Shown piece after piece: positions 1 through 9,410 of a stretch of 64,000 bases of DNA. Below the pieces are notes generated by a model. That model had not been told where the DNA came from. It was given only the letters and a program-made list of their open reading frames with translations, and searched no databases. This DNA is from Cannabis sativa (lineage: Eukaryota > Streptophyta > Magnoliopsida > Rosales > Cannabaceae), in the NCBI RefSeq assembly GCF_029168945.1, contig NC_083602.1:79628600-79692599 (forward strand), read 5' to 3'. The translations under genes and the position numbers were made by a program. How positions within the stretch are numbered: the first letter of the stretch is position 1; every line of letters starts with the position of its first letter.

Positions 1-785
1 AGATTACATGTTTAGCGTGCATGTAGGAAGCCTGTTAGATTACATTAGTTATGTATATTGGCTTCGAACCATCCAACCCTGTCACGTCGGTACAGGCTGG
101 AGTATGACCAGCAGCCGGAGTATGACCGGTTCGACCGATCAGGCTGACATTTGGTTGGTGGTTCCGTGCTATTGACCTATCCCGTCGGTACAGGCTGGAG
201 TATGACCAGCAGCCGGAGTATGACCGGTTCGACCGATCAGGAGGATACTTGTCAATAGTACCGTCCCTGTGAACGTTCAAAACTCAGTACCATGTTGGAC
301 ATGGCAGTAGTGGCTCAGTACCGTGTTGGACACGGCAGTAGCGGGACTCAGTATCGTGTTGGACACGGCAGTTAGAATTATGTATGAGTATTATTATGCT
401 TTTCTTACTGAGTCTGTCGACTCACAGTTTACGTTTATGTGTAGGTAAAGGCAAGGCTAAAGCTGATGGGCCGTGAGCGAGCTTGTGAAGATTGTACATG
501 TCGGGGCGGTTAGGCCTGGAGCGTACGATCATCGGGACAGCGAGGCTGATTTTGTAACTGGTCGTTAGACGACATTTATTTTATGTATCAGTTAAACAGT
601 TAAATCTTTTTGCAAATGATTTTATAATCGGGATCCCGAGTCTTTTGTAATATTATTTTATAAGTTTAATTAAAAAGCGAAAATTTTAATTAATCACGTT
701 TTTCCATAAACCTCGTTGATTAGCAACGAGGTGCACAGTATGTTTAAAAATCACGTAATACGCCTATGTTAGTTAGGGTGTTACA
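1..785 (+). mobile_element. Right part of a family-A Gypsy LTR (left end outside the window)
   Basis: The sequence matches the 3' portion of the LTRs at 8331-9118 and 15545-16331 almost base for base: the paired 'ctggagtatgaccagcagc' subrepeats, the 'ccgtgttggacacgg' hairpins, and the terminal 'agttagggtgttaca' ending in CA at 785. No PBS follows, so this is either a solo LTR or the 3' LTR of an element outside the window. The next five bases, AAAAG, would be its target duplication. Identity as an LTR is secure. Solo versus 3' LTR cannot be decided here. Confidence 0.9.
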
Positions 786-2625
786 AAAAGACTTTTAAAT
801 TCTAAATGAACAAGAATGTCCTAATTTATTCAAAATAGAATTCAAAACCAAAACTCATCTAGGTGATGATACTGTATAAGTCTTTTCCAAATCCAAAAAA
901 TAACGAGTCTTTAACCATAGTTTGAATATCCTTATAGCCTCATATGTAGATGTTTCACTTTTGCCCCTAAAGATGAATCTTTCATCATCACTTCACTTTT
1001 AGTTTCATAGATAACCTTCCATAGTATACTTACATAAGAAATTTCATAAAAAATTACTTATTAAGTATAGTTAGGTACAATAAATTAAATCATTTACAAA
1101 ACAAACCATAGTGAGAAACTTATTTTCATTAGATATGTCTAATGACATACTTGGAACACTTTAACCTTATTTTAATTCCTTTTGTAAAAGTCATAGATAA
1201 TTCCATATCTAAAATCTTTTGCACTTTCTTTAACAGTGTTCCATATGCAACATACTGAATTTTATCTTTGTCCTTATCCTTTCTTTAAACAAGGTAGCTA
1301 AAGAAGCATATTTGCATCTTTCCTTTACTTAAAAATTTATCTCATTGGCATGAGAACTAACTTTATGTTGGTAGATATAACTAAAACATGAGCAAAAAAA
1401 TAGAACAAATAACCAAGTGTTCACAAAAGAATCAACATAACAAAATAAGTTCAAATAATGGCAAATCCCATCTCAAGATACCAAACACACCATTAATATC
1501 AAGTCTTTGGACAGTAATATTAACTGTAAGCGGTACTCTTGTTGTAGCAATCAAATATTGACAATAAATCCTGTCAAACACTTTGTCAATCTTTGGACTG
1601 TACATATTGTTCACATGGAAACCTTATAATTGTCACATATTTATCACCACAAGTATGTGTGCCCTCAAAATAAGTATAATCTTCCTTTGGGCCGATCAAT
1701 ACTTACATGAGAAACACACACACAAACATCTAACATTCCTCATGAGCAATCTACACAAGAGAGGTTGCTTTGGCGACATCATGTTTCAATCAACTCATTT
1801 AGAATGAGAGACAAACTTTAAAATTTTAGTATGCCAAATTTGAACAAAATTGATTCAAATGAGTTTTGACTTTATCTCAATATATAATAACACATCAATC
1901 CCAAATTTAAAATAATAAATACAATAAATATATACTAAATAACATTTTTACCAAATCCTTAATTTCCATATATATATTTAAATAATGAATACAATAATAC
2001 ATACCAAATAATATCTTACCAAATTCTTAATTCCCATATATATATTTACATAATGAATACAATAAATATATACCACATAATATCTTACCAAATCCTTAAT
2101 TCCCATATATATATTTACATAATGAATACAATAAATATATACCAAATAATATCTTACCAAATTCTTAATTCCCATATATGTATATCCAAAAGCTTAATCC
2201 CCTTAATGAAAAAAAAAAATACTACGAAATTGATATTAGGATAAAAGATATAACATGTATTTTGAATTTATTGGTAACTGTAGTAAAAATTTGGAATGAG
2301 TATTGTTGCAATCTCGAGGGTGTGCTACTGTAATTCATAACTTATCTTAAACCATTGATTTAATGGCAATCAAACATCAAGTTATATTTATACGGTAGTC
2401 ATAAAAAATAAATACATCAATACATCAGAGGAGAACGATATATTATGAAACCAAAACAAATAAATAAAATTTAAACCCAAAAAATAGCATTACTTAATCA
2501 TCATGATATAAACATATATAAATTTATATCTCAAGCCAAAAAGTGGAAAGTCCATAACCCTAATTTTTAAATTTCCCAAATATCTTTAACATAAACCTTA
2601 AATTCTCAAAGAATCAATCAAAAGT
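786..2625 (-). mobile_element. Degenerate interior of a minus-strand Copia-like element
   Basis: This stretch lies between the family-A LTR and a minus-strand PBS plus LTR at 2626-3176, so by position it is the interior of that element. It is AT-rich and full of stops on both strands. I recognise no gag, integrase or RT motif. It may be a non-autonomous derivative or simply decayed. The left part of the element, including the other LTR, is not in the window. Confidence 0.5.
1905..2185. repeat. Minisatellite, about 69-bp unit, about 4 copies
   Basis: Successive 'gaatacaata' anchors occur at about 1987, 2055 and 2124, each followed by 'ataccaaataatatcttacc', 'aattcttaattcccat' and 'atatatattta'. 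A more diverged first copy starts near 1915. The 69-bp unit is a multiple of three, so the minus strand reads as a short repeated peptide. I regard that as incidental. Confidence 0.9.
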
Positions 2626-2641
2626 GGCTCTTGATACCACT
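2626..2641 (-). other. tRNA-Met primer-binding site of the minus-strand Copia element
   Basis: The plus strand reads 'ggctcttgataccact', whose complement gives TGGTATCAAGAGCC, a common Copia PBS (initiator tRNA-Met 3' end). It abuts the LTR end at 2642 and fixes the element's orientation as minus. Confidence 0.8.
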
Positions 2642-3176
2642 TGTTAGTTTCTATATCACTCATAAAATATGCAACAACAAAATTCAATTCTATAGATAAA
2701 CATATTACATATAATTATAAGTGTATAACTATAGATCTAAAGAATACCTTTGTTGATTCAAAGAGAAGAATTCAAATGGCGGAAGCGTACCTTAATTCAT
2801 AGATAGTGATGATCTTAATCCATCTTGTAGAGATAATCTTTGTGGTGATTTTGGGTAATGATCTTCCAAGAAAACAAGACTTAGGTTTTCTAATTTTCTC
2901 TCTTGATGGGGGAAGATGAGAATAGAAACTAGCTCTTGTTTCTTGGGGACCACTACCAATTTATAACCTCATAGCTAGGTTATTAATTTTAAGTATTTCT
3001 AATTTAGCCCCTCAATAAATTAGAAATATCGCTTAGGGTATCTACACATTTAGCCCATGACACTTTAATACCCAATGACCCACAATTACTAAAATGATCA
3101 CTTTATTTTGGGCCAAGCTTCAAATAGCAATACACTAATATACATATGAGCCCATATTGAGGATTTTAATCCAACA
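2642..3176 (-). mobile_element. Copia 5' LTR, 535 bp (minus strand)
   Basis: The segment begins TGTTAGTTTC and ends AATCCAACA, giving the usual TG...CA termini with short TGTT/AACA inverted ends, and it adjoins a PBS on its left. No second copy lies within the window. The following TTATG at 3177-3181 would be one side of the target duplication. The LTR interrupts, or lies beside, the Mutator-like remnant that follows. Confidence 0.75.
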
Positions 3177-4052
3177 TTATGTTCAATTTCAAGTAAAAAC
3201 TGAAATGCCACCTATGAAGATCAAAGATGATAATGGTTAAAAATTCTATGAACAAATTAGAAACAAAAACGATAATGAGACAATATACCCTTTAAAGGTA
3301 AACTATGAGAAAATAAATTTAGCTATAAAGGTAAACTATGAGTAAATAAATTTAGCTACAACCACAGAAGACCCTACACATAACTCGGACACATTACCTG
3401 AAACTTGCATTGGTAGAAGCTCTAAACATAATGATCACATTGAATTACACATGGAATATACTGAAAATTACAAATACAAAGCTAGCTATATACACAAATT
3501 ATCAAACTTTCATAATTGAAACAATTGAGAAGGAAGAGGAAACAAGTTTGGAAACAAAAGTGATTACAAATCCTGAGGTGCATGAAATTCATATTGGATA
3601 GGTTTCCAAAAACAAAGCAACTCTAAAAAATGCCCTCAACCTTTACTCAATAAAAATAAATCAACCATATAAGGTAAAAAATCCTCACCAGCTGATTACA
3701 AGATCGTTTGTCTGGATGACAATTAAAAATGGAGTTTGCTAGCATCAAAACATGGAAAAATAGATATGTTCATCATTAGAAAGATTAGACATACACATAG
3801 CTACTTATTGGATATTACTTCTTGAGATCATCCTTAAGCTACAAGCAATCTACTTAAAAATGTCATAAAAAAGAAATATATTAACCTAAAAAGAAACTAT
3901 CCACCAATTGAAATTGTTAATGATCAGCTTGATGACTATAGTGTCTCTCTATTATCAAAAAGCTTGAGGAGCTCGAGAGAAAGTAAAAGAATATGTAAGA
4001 GGTTGCCAACAAAAATCCTACAATGAAATCTCATCCATTTTGTACATGATGG
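3177..4052 (+). pseudogene. Mutator-like (MULE) transposase remnant
   Basis: An open stretch at 3410-3601 ends ...PEVHEIHIG, then a TAG, then continues in the same frame as VSKNKATLKNALNLYSIK. This resembles the start of the MuDR DNA-binding domain of plant MURA-like transposases. In another frame, around 3726-3810, come WSLLASKHGKIDMFIIRKIR and then HTHS, matching the family's C-x-W / A-S-K / F-x-I-R-K / H-T-H-S pattern. Later, around 3955-4045, come EKVKEYVRG and SYNEISSILYM, which in MURA precede the catalytic region. That region is absent because an LTR-like sequence begins at 4053. At least one stop and two frame changes are visible. No terminal inverted repeats were found. This is an old fragment with no function. 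Confidence 0.6.
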
Positions 4053-5311
4053 TGTTATCCGCATTTTCGTAAGGGTGACATGTGAAAATTAATTAGGCAA
4101 AAATCAAGAGATTATTGAGGCTGCCCAAGTGCCTTACTCTGTGCTCTAGGAGAGTTAAAGCCCTATTCTTGCAAAATAGGTTTCTGTGAGATAAGTCTTA
4201 CTGGATGCAAACCGCAAGAGAGATGCCCGTAAGCTAGCGACTCACTCCACTCTAGAAGCCAAGACCCTATGCTCCCGCAAGGAACATAGATCTTCAACCG
4301 AGAAACATCAGTCTAAGGTACGCCTTAAACCCGTGGAAGCTCAGCCTAGTGTGACAGGCTACAGACCCAATGGCAGAGCTTTTTTTGATATATTATCAGA
4401 AGTTGTCCCCCACGCCATGCTACCGTGCAGAGCATGCATGTCCTTGTGTACTATGCAATACAATCCGACGGCTAGGGGAAGGGTAATTCAAATGAGAACA
4501 CCCCTGGAGCGACACGCGTCAAGGCCACATGGAAAATGTGACACCTACCAATCTAACGGTGGGGGTTCATCTTCATGAAGATCCATGAAGGGTAGTCCAT
4601 GCTAGAGGATCTGCCTATAAATATCCCCAAAGACGCACAAGGCAGCAAGGTTCGAATTCTGTTATAGGCATAAATCTACCCTCCCCGGGAGACAGACTTG
4701 TCTATAGAGAACTCACTGTATTGAAGGTGGCTCGCAATATTATAGTACTCGCAGTACTGAAAGAAAGGATCTCGCAATATTAACTTAAAGAGACCTCGCT
4801 ATATTAAGAAAGGCACACATCGCATATTTGGTGAACTCGCAGTATCAATAGGAAAAGGTGCAAATACATACACCAATCAACGAAAGTCAAAAGTCAAGCA
4901 TTCAAGGAGCATTCATGACAAACGTTAGATATATTTATAATCGTTGTAATTAATTTTATTAATAAGCATATTATTGTTATTATTTTGTAACGGTCTCATT
5001 ATGGCCATTATTTGTAACCGATGCCTACTACCTATAAGTAGGGGCTTCCCCCTCCATTCAAGGGGGGCTGATCTGAATAAAGAAACAGAGCTAGAGTACT
5101 CTTTTCAACAGTGGATTAGGCAGGCCAAGCCCGAAGCTTCTGCTGAACCACTATACTTTTCTGTGTCTATTTTATACTATTTACAATACTCACACTATAT
5201 TCTTTGAGTACTCGCCATTCTAAGTGAGTACTCGCATATCTATTATTTGGTATTGAAGCAGCTCTTGAATACTCGCACAAAACTGGTGTTGTCGAAATTT
5301 GCTCGACAACA
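4053..5311 (+). mobile_element. LTR-like segment of an old retroelement (possibly Tat-like Gypsy)
   Basis: The MULE frame breaks exactly at TGTTATCCGC (4053). The segment holds TATA-like motifs ('cctataaatatcc' near 4613, 'cctataagtaggggc' near 5030) and an AATAAA near 5076, as expected of an LTR promoter and polyadenylation region. The end at ...CGACAACA (5311), within the palindrome tgttgtcga/tcgacaaca, is my best guess for the right border. I see no second copy in the window, so LTR status is inferred from composition and context only. The candidate left target duplication is GATGG. Confidence 0.4.
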
Positions 5312-6052
5312 GATTCAGAGGCTTGACTTCACTTTCCATTCTTTGGCTCTTCACCTTGAGACCAAAGGCTAACCCTTTGTAAAAAAAAAACATCCTACTG
5401 TAATCCCATTATCAACTTCAAAATATCCCTACTAAGCTTCCTCTTCTTCAAGAGGAACACCGGGGATTAGGATAAAAGTCCATACTGTTTGTATTTGTAT
5501 AAACAACCACTAGCCAAAGAGCCTAATAAAATGGACTCGTGGACTAAGGATAATTAATGCCCAAACCACGTTAAAACCTCTTGTTTGTTACTTTATTATT
5601 TATACCTCTATTACTTTCTTAAGCTCTAATATTATGTGGTTTCCAAAAATCTTGATAAATATTTTGGTGCTTTTATTGAGAGCTGAGGAAATAGATATGC
5701 ATGGCAGCTACTGGCACACGCCCATCCGGAAAAGGCCCGTGTAAGAAAAGAAGGTAGACCTCTTAACGATTCATCGAGGTTTGGGCAAAGGCCAAAAATG
5801 TAGAGATCCGAGGTGTTTCCCAGAACAAGACGAGATGCCTCAGTCTACTTAGGAAAGGTGGCAAAAATGGCTGCGTGCGACCCTAACACGCCTGCTGCAT
5901 CGACGTCCGTCCTTATAAGCTCAAATCTGGCCAAGCAACTCTTTGAGGGAAAGATCAACCACCGATATCCTTAGGCTCAGATCGCTTACCATCTCACCAT
6001 GCACAAACGGAGTAGGGTGAGAGGTATAGGTACCAGTCGAAGGAGCTATGAC
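5312..6052 (+). other. Leader and possible gag start of the same old element
   Basis: The sequence around 5663-5682, 'tttggtgcttttattgagag', is a phrase I associate with the leader just upstream of gag in non-chromovirus (Tat-type) plant Gypsy elements. An ATG near 5699 follows, but no long frame is open. The segment is cut at 6053 by element M, with ATGAC at 6048-6052 as target duplication. It probably continued at 44592. Confidence 0.35.
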
Positions 6053-6704
6053 CCGATGTGGTTACGATACCCCACATGTGTGATTTTATAAACTAGTTTA
6101 AGACTAGTAGAATTTTAATTATTAAAAACCGTGATAATATTAAAAACTTGACTGAAATAAAATATTAAAAACGGACATTATAACGACATAAAAAGTGTGT
6201 TTCAGGGATCCCTGTTACAAAAATTTTGCTAAAGAAATATATACGACAACCATTTAAACATAAAATCCAAATACACAGCAGATACAACCAGCCCAAAACA
6301 ACTCCTGGCAACTCAGCACGCAGGCCGGTGAGGTCAATATGTACATTGCTGGAGAAGACTGCCACCTCATGGTTGATCTAGTTTTTCTTTGCCTTTACCT
6401 GCATTACATAGCACCCGTAAGTCACAAGGACTCAGGAAGAAAAGTAATAATAACAATCATATAGTTTAGTATTTGAATATTGTCATTCATACACAATAAG
6501 AATCAAACCATCACACATTTTTCATAAGATGAAATCCAAATCACTACTGGCATCTGCCACGAATAAACATCAGTATACACATATTTGGTAGTACCAAACA
6601 ACTATACAAATAATGGAATTCATATCAATTTAATCATATAAGCCATCTTCAAAACATCATGTTGCCTAATCAGGCAAGTTGATGCTTTAATCTAATAATA
6701 TTGT
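6053..6704 (-). repeat. Element M 3' LTR, piece 1
   Basis: It matches 41860-42530: 'tgtgattttataaactagtt', 'acattataacgacataaaaa', 'gatccctgttacaaaaa', and the run through 'ggccggtgaggtcaatatgt'. It breaks at 6705, where a solo LTR is inserted. The match resumes at 18176. Confidence 0.85.
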
Positions 6705-8047
6705 TGTAACACCCTAACTAGCATAGGGTGTTGACGTGATTTTTAACGTACTGTGCAGCTCGTTGCTAATCAACGAGGTTAATGAAAAACATGATTAATT
6801 AAAAATTTTCTTATTTAATAAAATATGTATAACATAGTATACAAAATACTTTGGGATCCCATTTACAAAAAACATTACAAAAGTTTACTAGTTCCTTACA
6901 AAATATTTGTCACCCAGCTACTAACTACAAAAGCACTGTTGTAAAGCCCGCTTAGTTAATTTGGAAATTATCGGTTAATTATGATTATTTATGAAATTAT
7001 TTATAGCTATTTAAATAATTTATTATACTGTTATTTATGGAATTCAGAAATGCATGGTTATGTTATTCAGTAGTTTTCATATTTTGCATTTCCGGTGCCC
7101 GGTATTTTGGAACTCGGCGTTTGGCTCAGTAGAAATCACAACTGAGTATGTTAGTAGTTTGGGGACGGGTTTCAGACATTGGGAATGTCGGGAATGGCCG
7201 GGAATTTAGAATTTCCCAAAAATACCCCTTTAGTATGATTTATGTGATTTTATGGTGGAGGGGCAAATTGGTCTTTTTGCCCCATTAGTGTTTTGTCTTA
7301 TGTGAGTTATTAAATGGAATAAATGTTTATTTTAATTGATTATTTTGGCTGAAATAGATTAATGAAAAAGCTTTCATTTTATTCTTTTTGTTATTCAAAG
7401 TTAGAAAATAGAAAAATTGCAAAACTCTCTCTTTCTTTCCTCTCATTTTCGGCCAAGCTTGGGAGCAGCTAGGGCTGGATTTTCTTGATGAATTCAAGTT
7501 ATTTTTAGCAAGATCTAAGTAATCCTAGACAAGGTAAACCTTGCTCTAGCTTCTTTTCATGTTCTTTGAAATTTTGGATGAGTTTTAATGTGATGCATGC
7601 TTGATTATTTGTTATTGTTCTTCTTTGTGATTTTGTTGTTGTTACTGGAATTTAAGCATGTTAATTTGTGGTTATTTAGGTTGTTAGTAATGAATGTTAA
7701 TTGCTTTGCTCAAGTTTGAATTTTTAGCTCAAAATATGGTTTTCAAAGAGAAATGATTGAATCTGTTGCTGGGTTGTTGTTAATGTTTTTAGTTGATTTC
7801 AGAAGCTATTTTAAGCATGTTTAAGTAGAATTAAGCTGCTTGGTATGCATGTTGTTTAGATTTGCTCAAGTTTGAGTTTAGAACTCAAAGCTTGAGCTCC
7901 AATGGTGATTTTTGTTTCTGTGTATTCTGGGTTGTTTTGAGGCCTTAGAAATGTTCTAGGGAAGGTTTAGAACAGGTCTGGAAAGTTTGAATCAATTTGG
8001 GGTTGAATTGGTTGAGATATGAAAATTTGATGTTGCTGCCTGCGAGG

Positions 8048-8083
8048 AACCGGAATTCCGGTTGGGCAACCGGTCTGCCGGTT
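8048..8083. repeat. Two 16-bp palindromes in the 5' LTR
   Basis: AACCGGAATTCCGGTT at 8048-8063 is a perfect palindrome. AACCGGTCTGCCGGTT at 8068-8083 is an inverted repeat with a 4-base centre. The 3' LTR has four such units. Confidence 0.95.
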
Positions 8084-8614
8084 GGGGAATTTTCAGAACC
8101 CGTGTTTTTCCTTGTTTTTATATTTTAAGGGGTATTGCCATGCTTTTTATCGATAGGGAAACTTTTAGTTCCTAGTTTAAGTCCCCGGGAAGTGATTTAG
8201 CGTGTCACTTATAGCGTTGTGATTTTTATGGTTTAGGAGCCAGTAATCCGCCACTCAGCTAAAGTTCCAGTCAGGTTGACCGGCACACCTGAATTCGGAA
8301 TCCAGGTAAGATTAGTATAACAGTATGCATATGTAGATTACATGTTTAGCGTGCATGTAGGAAGCCTATTGGATTACATTAGTTGTATGTTGGCTTCGAA
8401 CCATCCAACCCTGTCACGTCGGTACAGGCTGGAGTATGACCAGCAGCTGGAGTATGACCGGTTTGACCAATCAGGCTGACACTTGGTTGGTGGTTGCGTA
8501 CTATTGACGTATCCCGTCGGTACAGGCTGGAGTATGACGAGCAGCCGGAGTATGACCGGTTCGACCGATCAGGAGGATACTTGTCAATAGTACCGTCCCT
8601 GTGAACGTTCAAAA

Positions 8615-8705
8615 CTCAGTACCATGTTGGACATGGCAGTAGTGGCTCAGTACCGTGTTGGACACGGCAGTAGCGGGACTCAGTATCGTGTTGGACACGG
8701 CAGTT
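8615..8705. repeat. Three tandem hairpin units in the 5' LTR
   Basis: Three copies, about 30-34 bp each, of 'ctcagtaccgtgttggacac' followed by 'ggcagt', with inverted halves CCGTGT/ACACGG (CCATGT/ACATGG in the first). Changes in one arm are matched in the other (cat/atg versus cgt/acg), so pairing has been kept. The same array occurs at 281-372 and 15829-15918. Confidence 0.9.
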
Positions 8706-9121
8706 AGAATTATGTATGAGTATTATTATGCTTTTCTTACTGAGTCTGTCGACTCACAGTTTTACGTTTATGTGTAGGTAAAGGCAAGGCTAAGGCTGAT
8801 GGACTGTGAGCGAGCTTGTGAAGATTGTACATGTCGGGGCGGTTAGGCCTGGAGCGTACGATCATCGGGACAGCGAGGCTGATTTTTTGTAACTGGTCGT
8901 TAGACGACCTTTATTTTGTTTATCAGTTAAACAGTTAAATCTTTTGTAAATAATTTTATAATCGGGATCCCAAGTCTTTTGTAATATTGTTTTATAAGTT
9001 TAATTAAAAAGCAAAATTTTAATTAATCAGGTTTTTCCATAAACCTCGTTGATTAGCAACGAGCTGCACAGTACGTTTAAAAATCACGTAATACGCCTAT
9101 GGTAGTTAGGGTGTTACAATT

Positions 9122-9133
9122 TGGTATCAGAGC
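9122..9133 (+). other. Primer-binding site (initiator tRNA-Met)
   Basis: TGGTATCAGAGC starts four bases after the LTR end at 9118 and is complementary to the 3' end of initiator tRNA-Met, the usual primer for this group. Confidence 0.95.
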
Positions 9134-9410
9134 CGCCAGGTTGTCTTCCGAAGATCGTCACGACATGTACAATCATCATCAGCAGTTAGCTCGGTTCACG
9201 GTTCAGTAAGCCTTTATTGCTTTAGTAGTTTATTTTATTCAGTTATAAAAAAAAAGAGAAAAGAAAAGCCTGTGAGGAAGCATGTTAGTAGCCTGATAGT
9301 AGAATAGGCACATGTTTCGTTTTTAATTTCCAAATTAAGCGGCATTAGTAAGCTCTCCTTGAATACGACCTAATATGCCAACTCTTGGTTTCGCAGGCGG
9401 TTCTAATCAG

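Larger units (their letters stand above)
6940..9118 (+). repeat. 5' LTR of the complete family-A element (2,179 bp)
   Basis: It begins TGTAAAGCCCGCTTAG and ends AGGGTGTTACA. Inside, in order, are a palindrome pair at 8048-8083, two subrepeats built on 'ggctggagtatgac' (8418-8572), three 'gtgttggacac' hairpins (8615-8705), and a GAGTC-tgtc-GACTC hairpin at 8742-8755 followed by 'aggtaaaggcaaggctaa'. I cannot place the transcription start or the poly(A) site with confidence. Confidence 0.95.

Noticed and set aside
35..280. Open minus-strand frame in the LTR (also at 8379-8612 and 15592-15825)
   Set aside because: It is the translation of the LTR subrepeats, present in every copy, and varies as the repeats do. 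No family, no start context.
4333..5207. Two short plus-strand frames in the LTR-like segment
   Set aside because: They overlap TATA-like and AATAAA motifs and show no protein family. Regulatory LTR sequence is a better reading.
8615..8705. Short palindromic repeats at regular spacing, resembling a CRISPR array
   Set aside because: Only three units, no unique spacers, and located in the same place in every LTR copy of a plant element.
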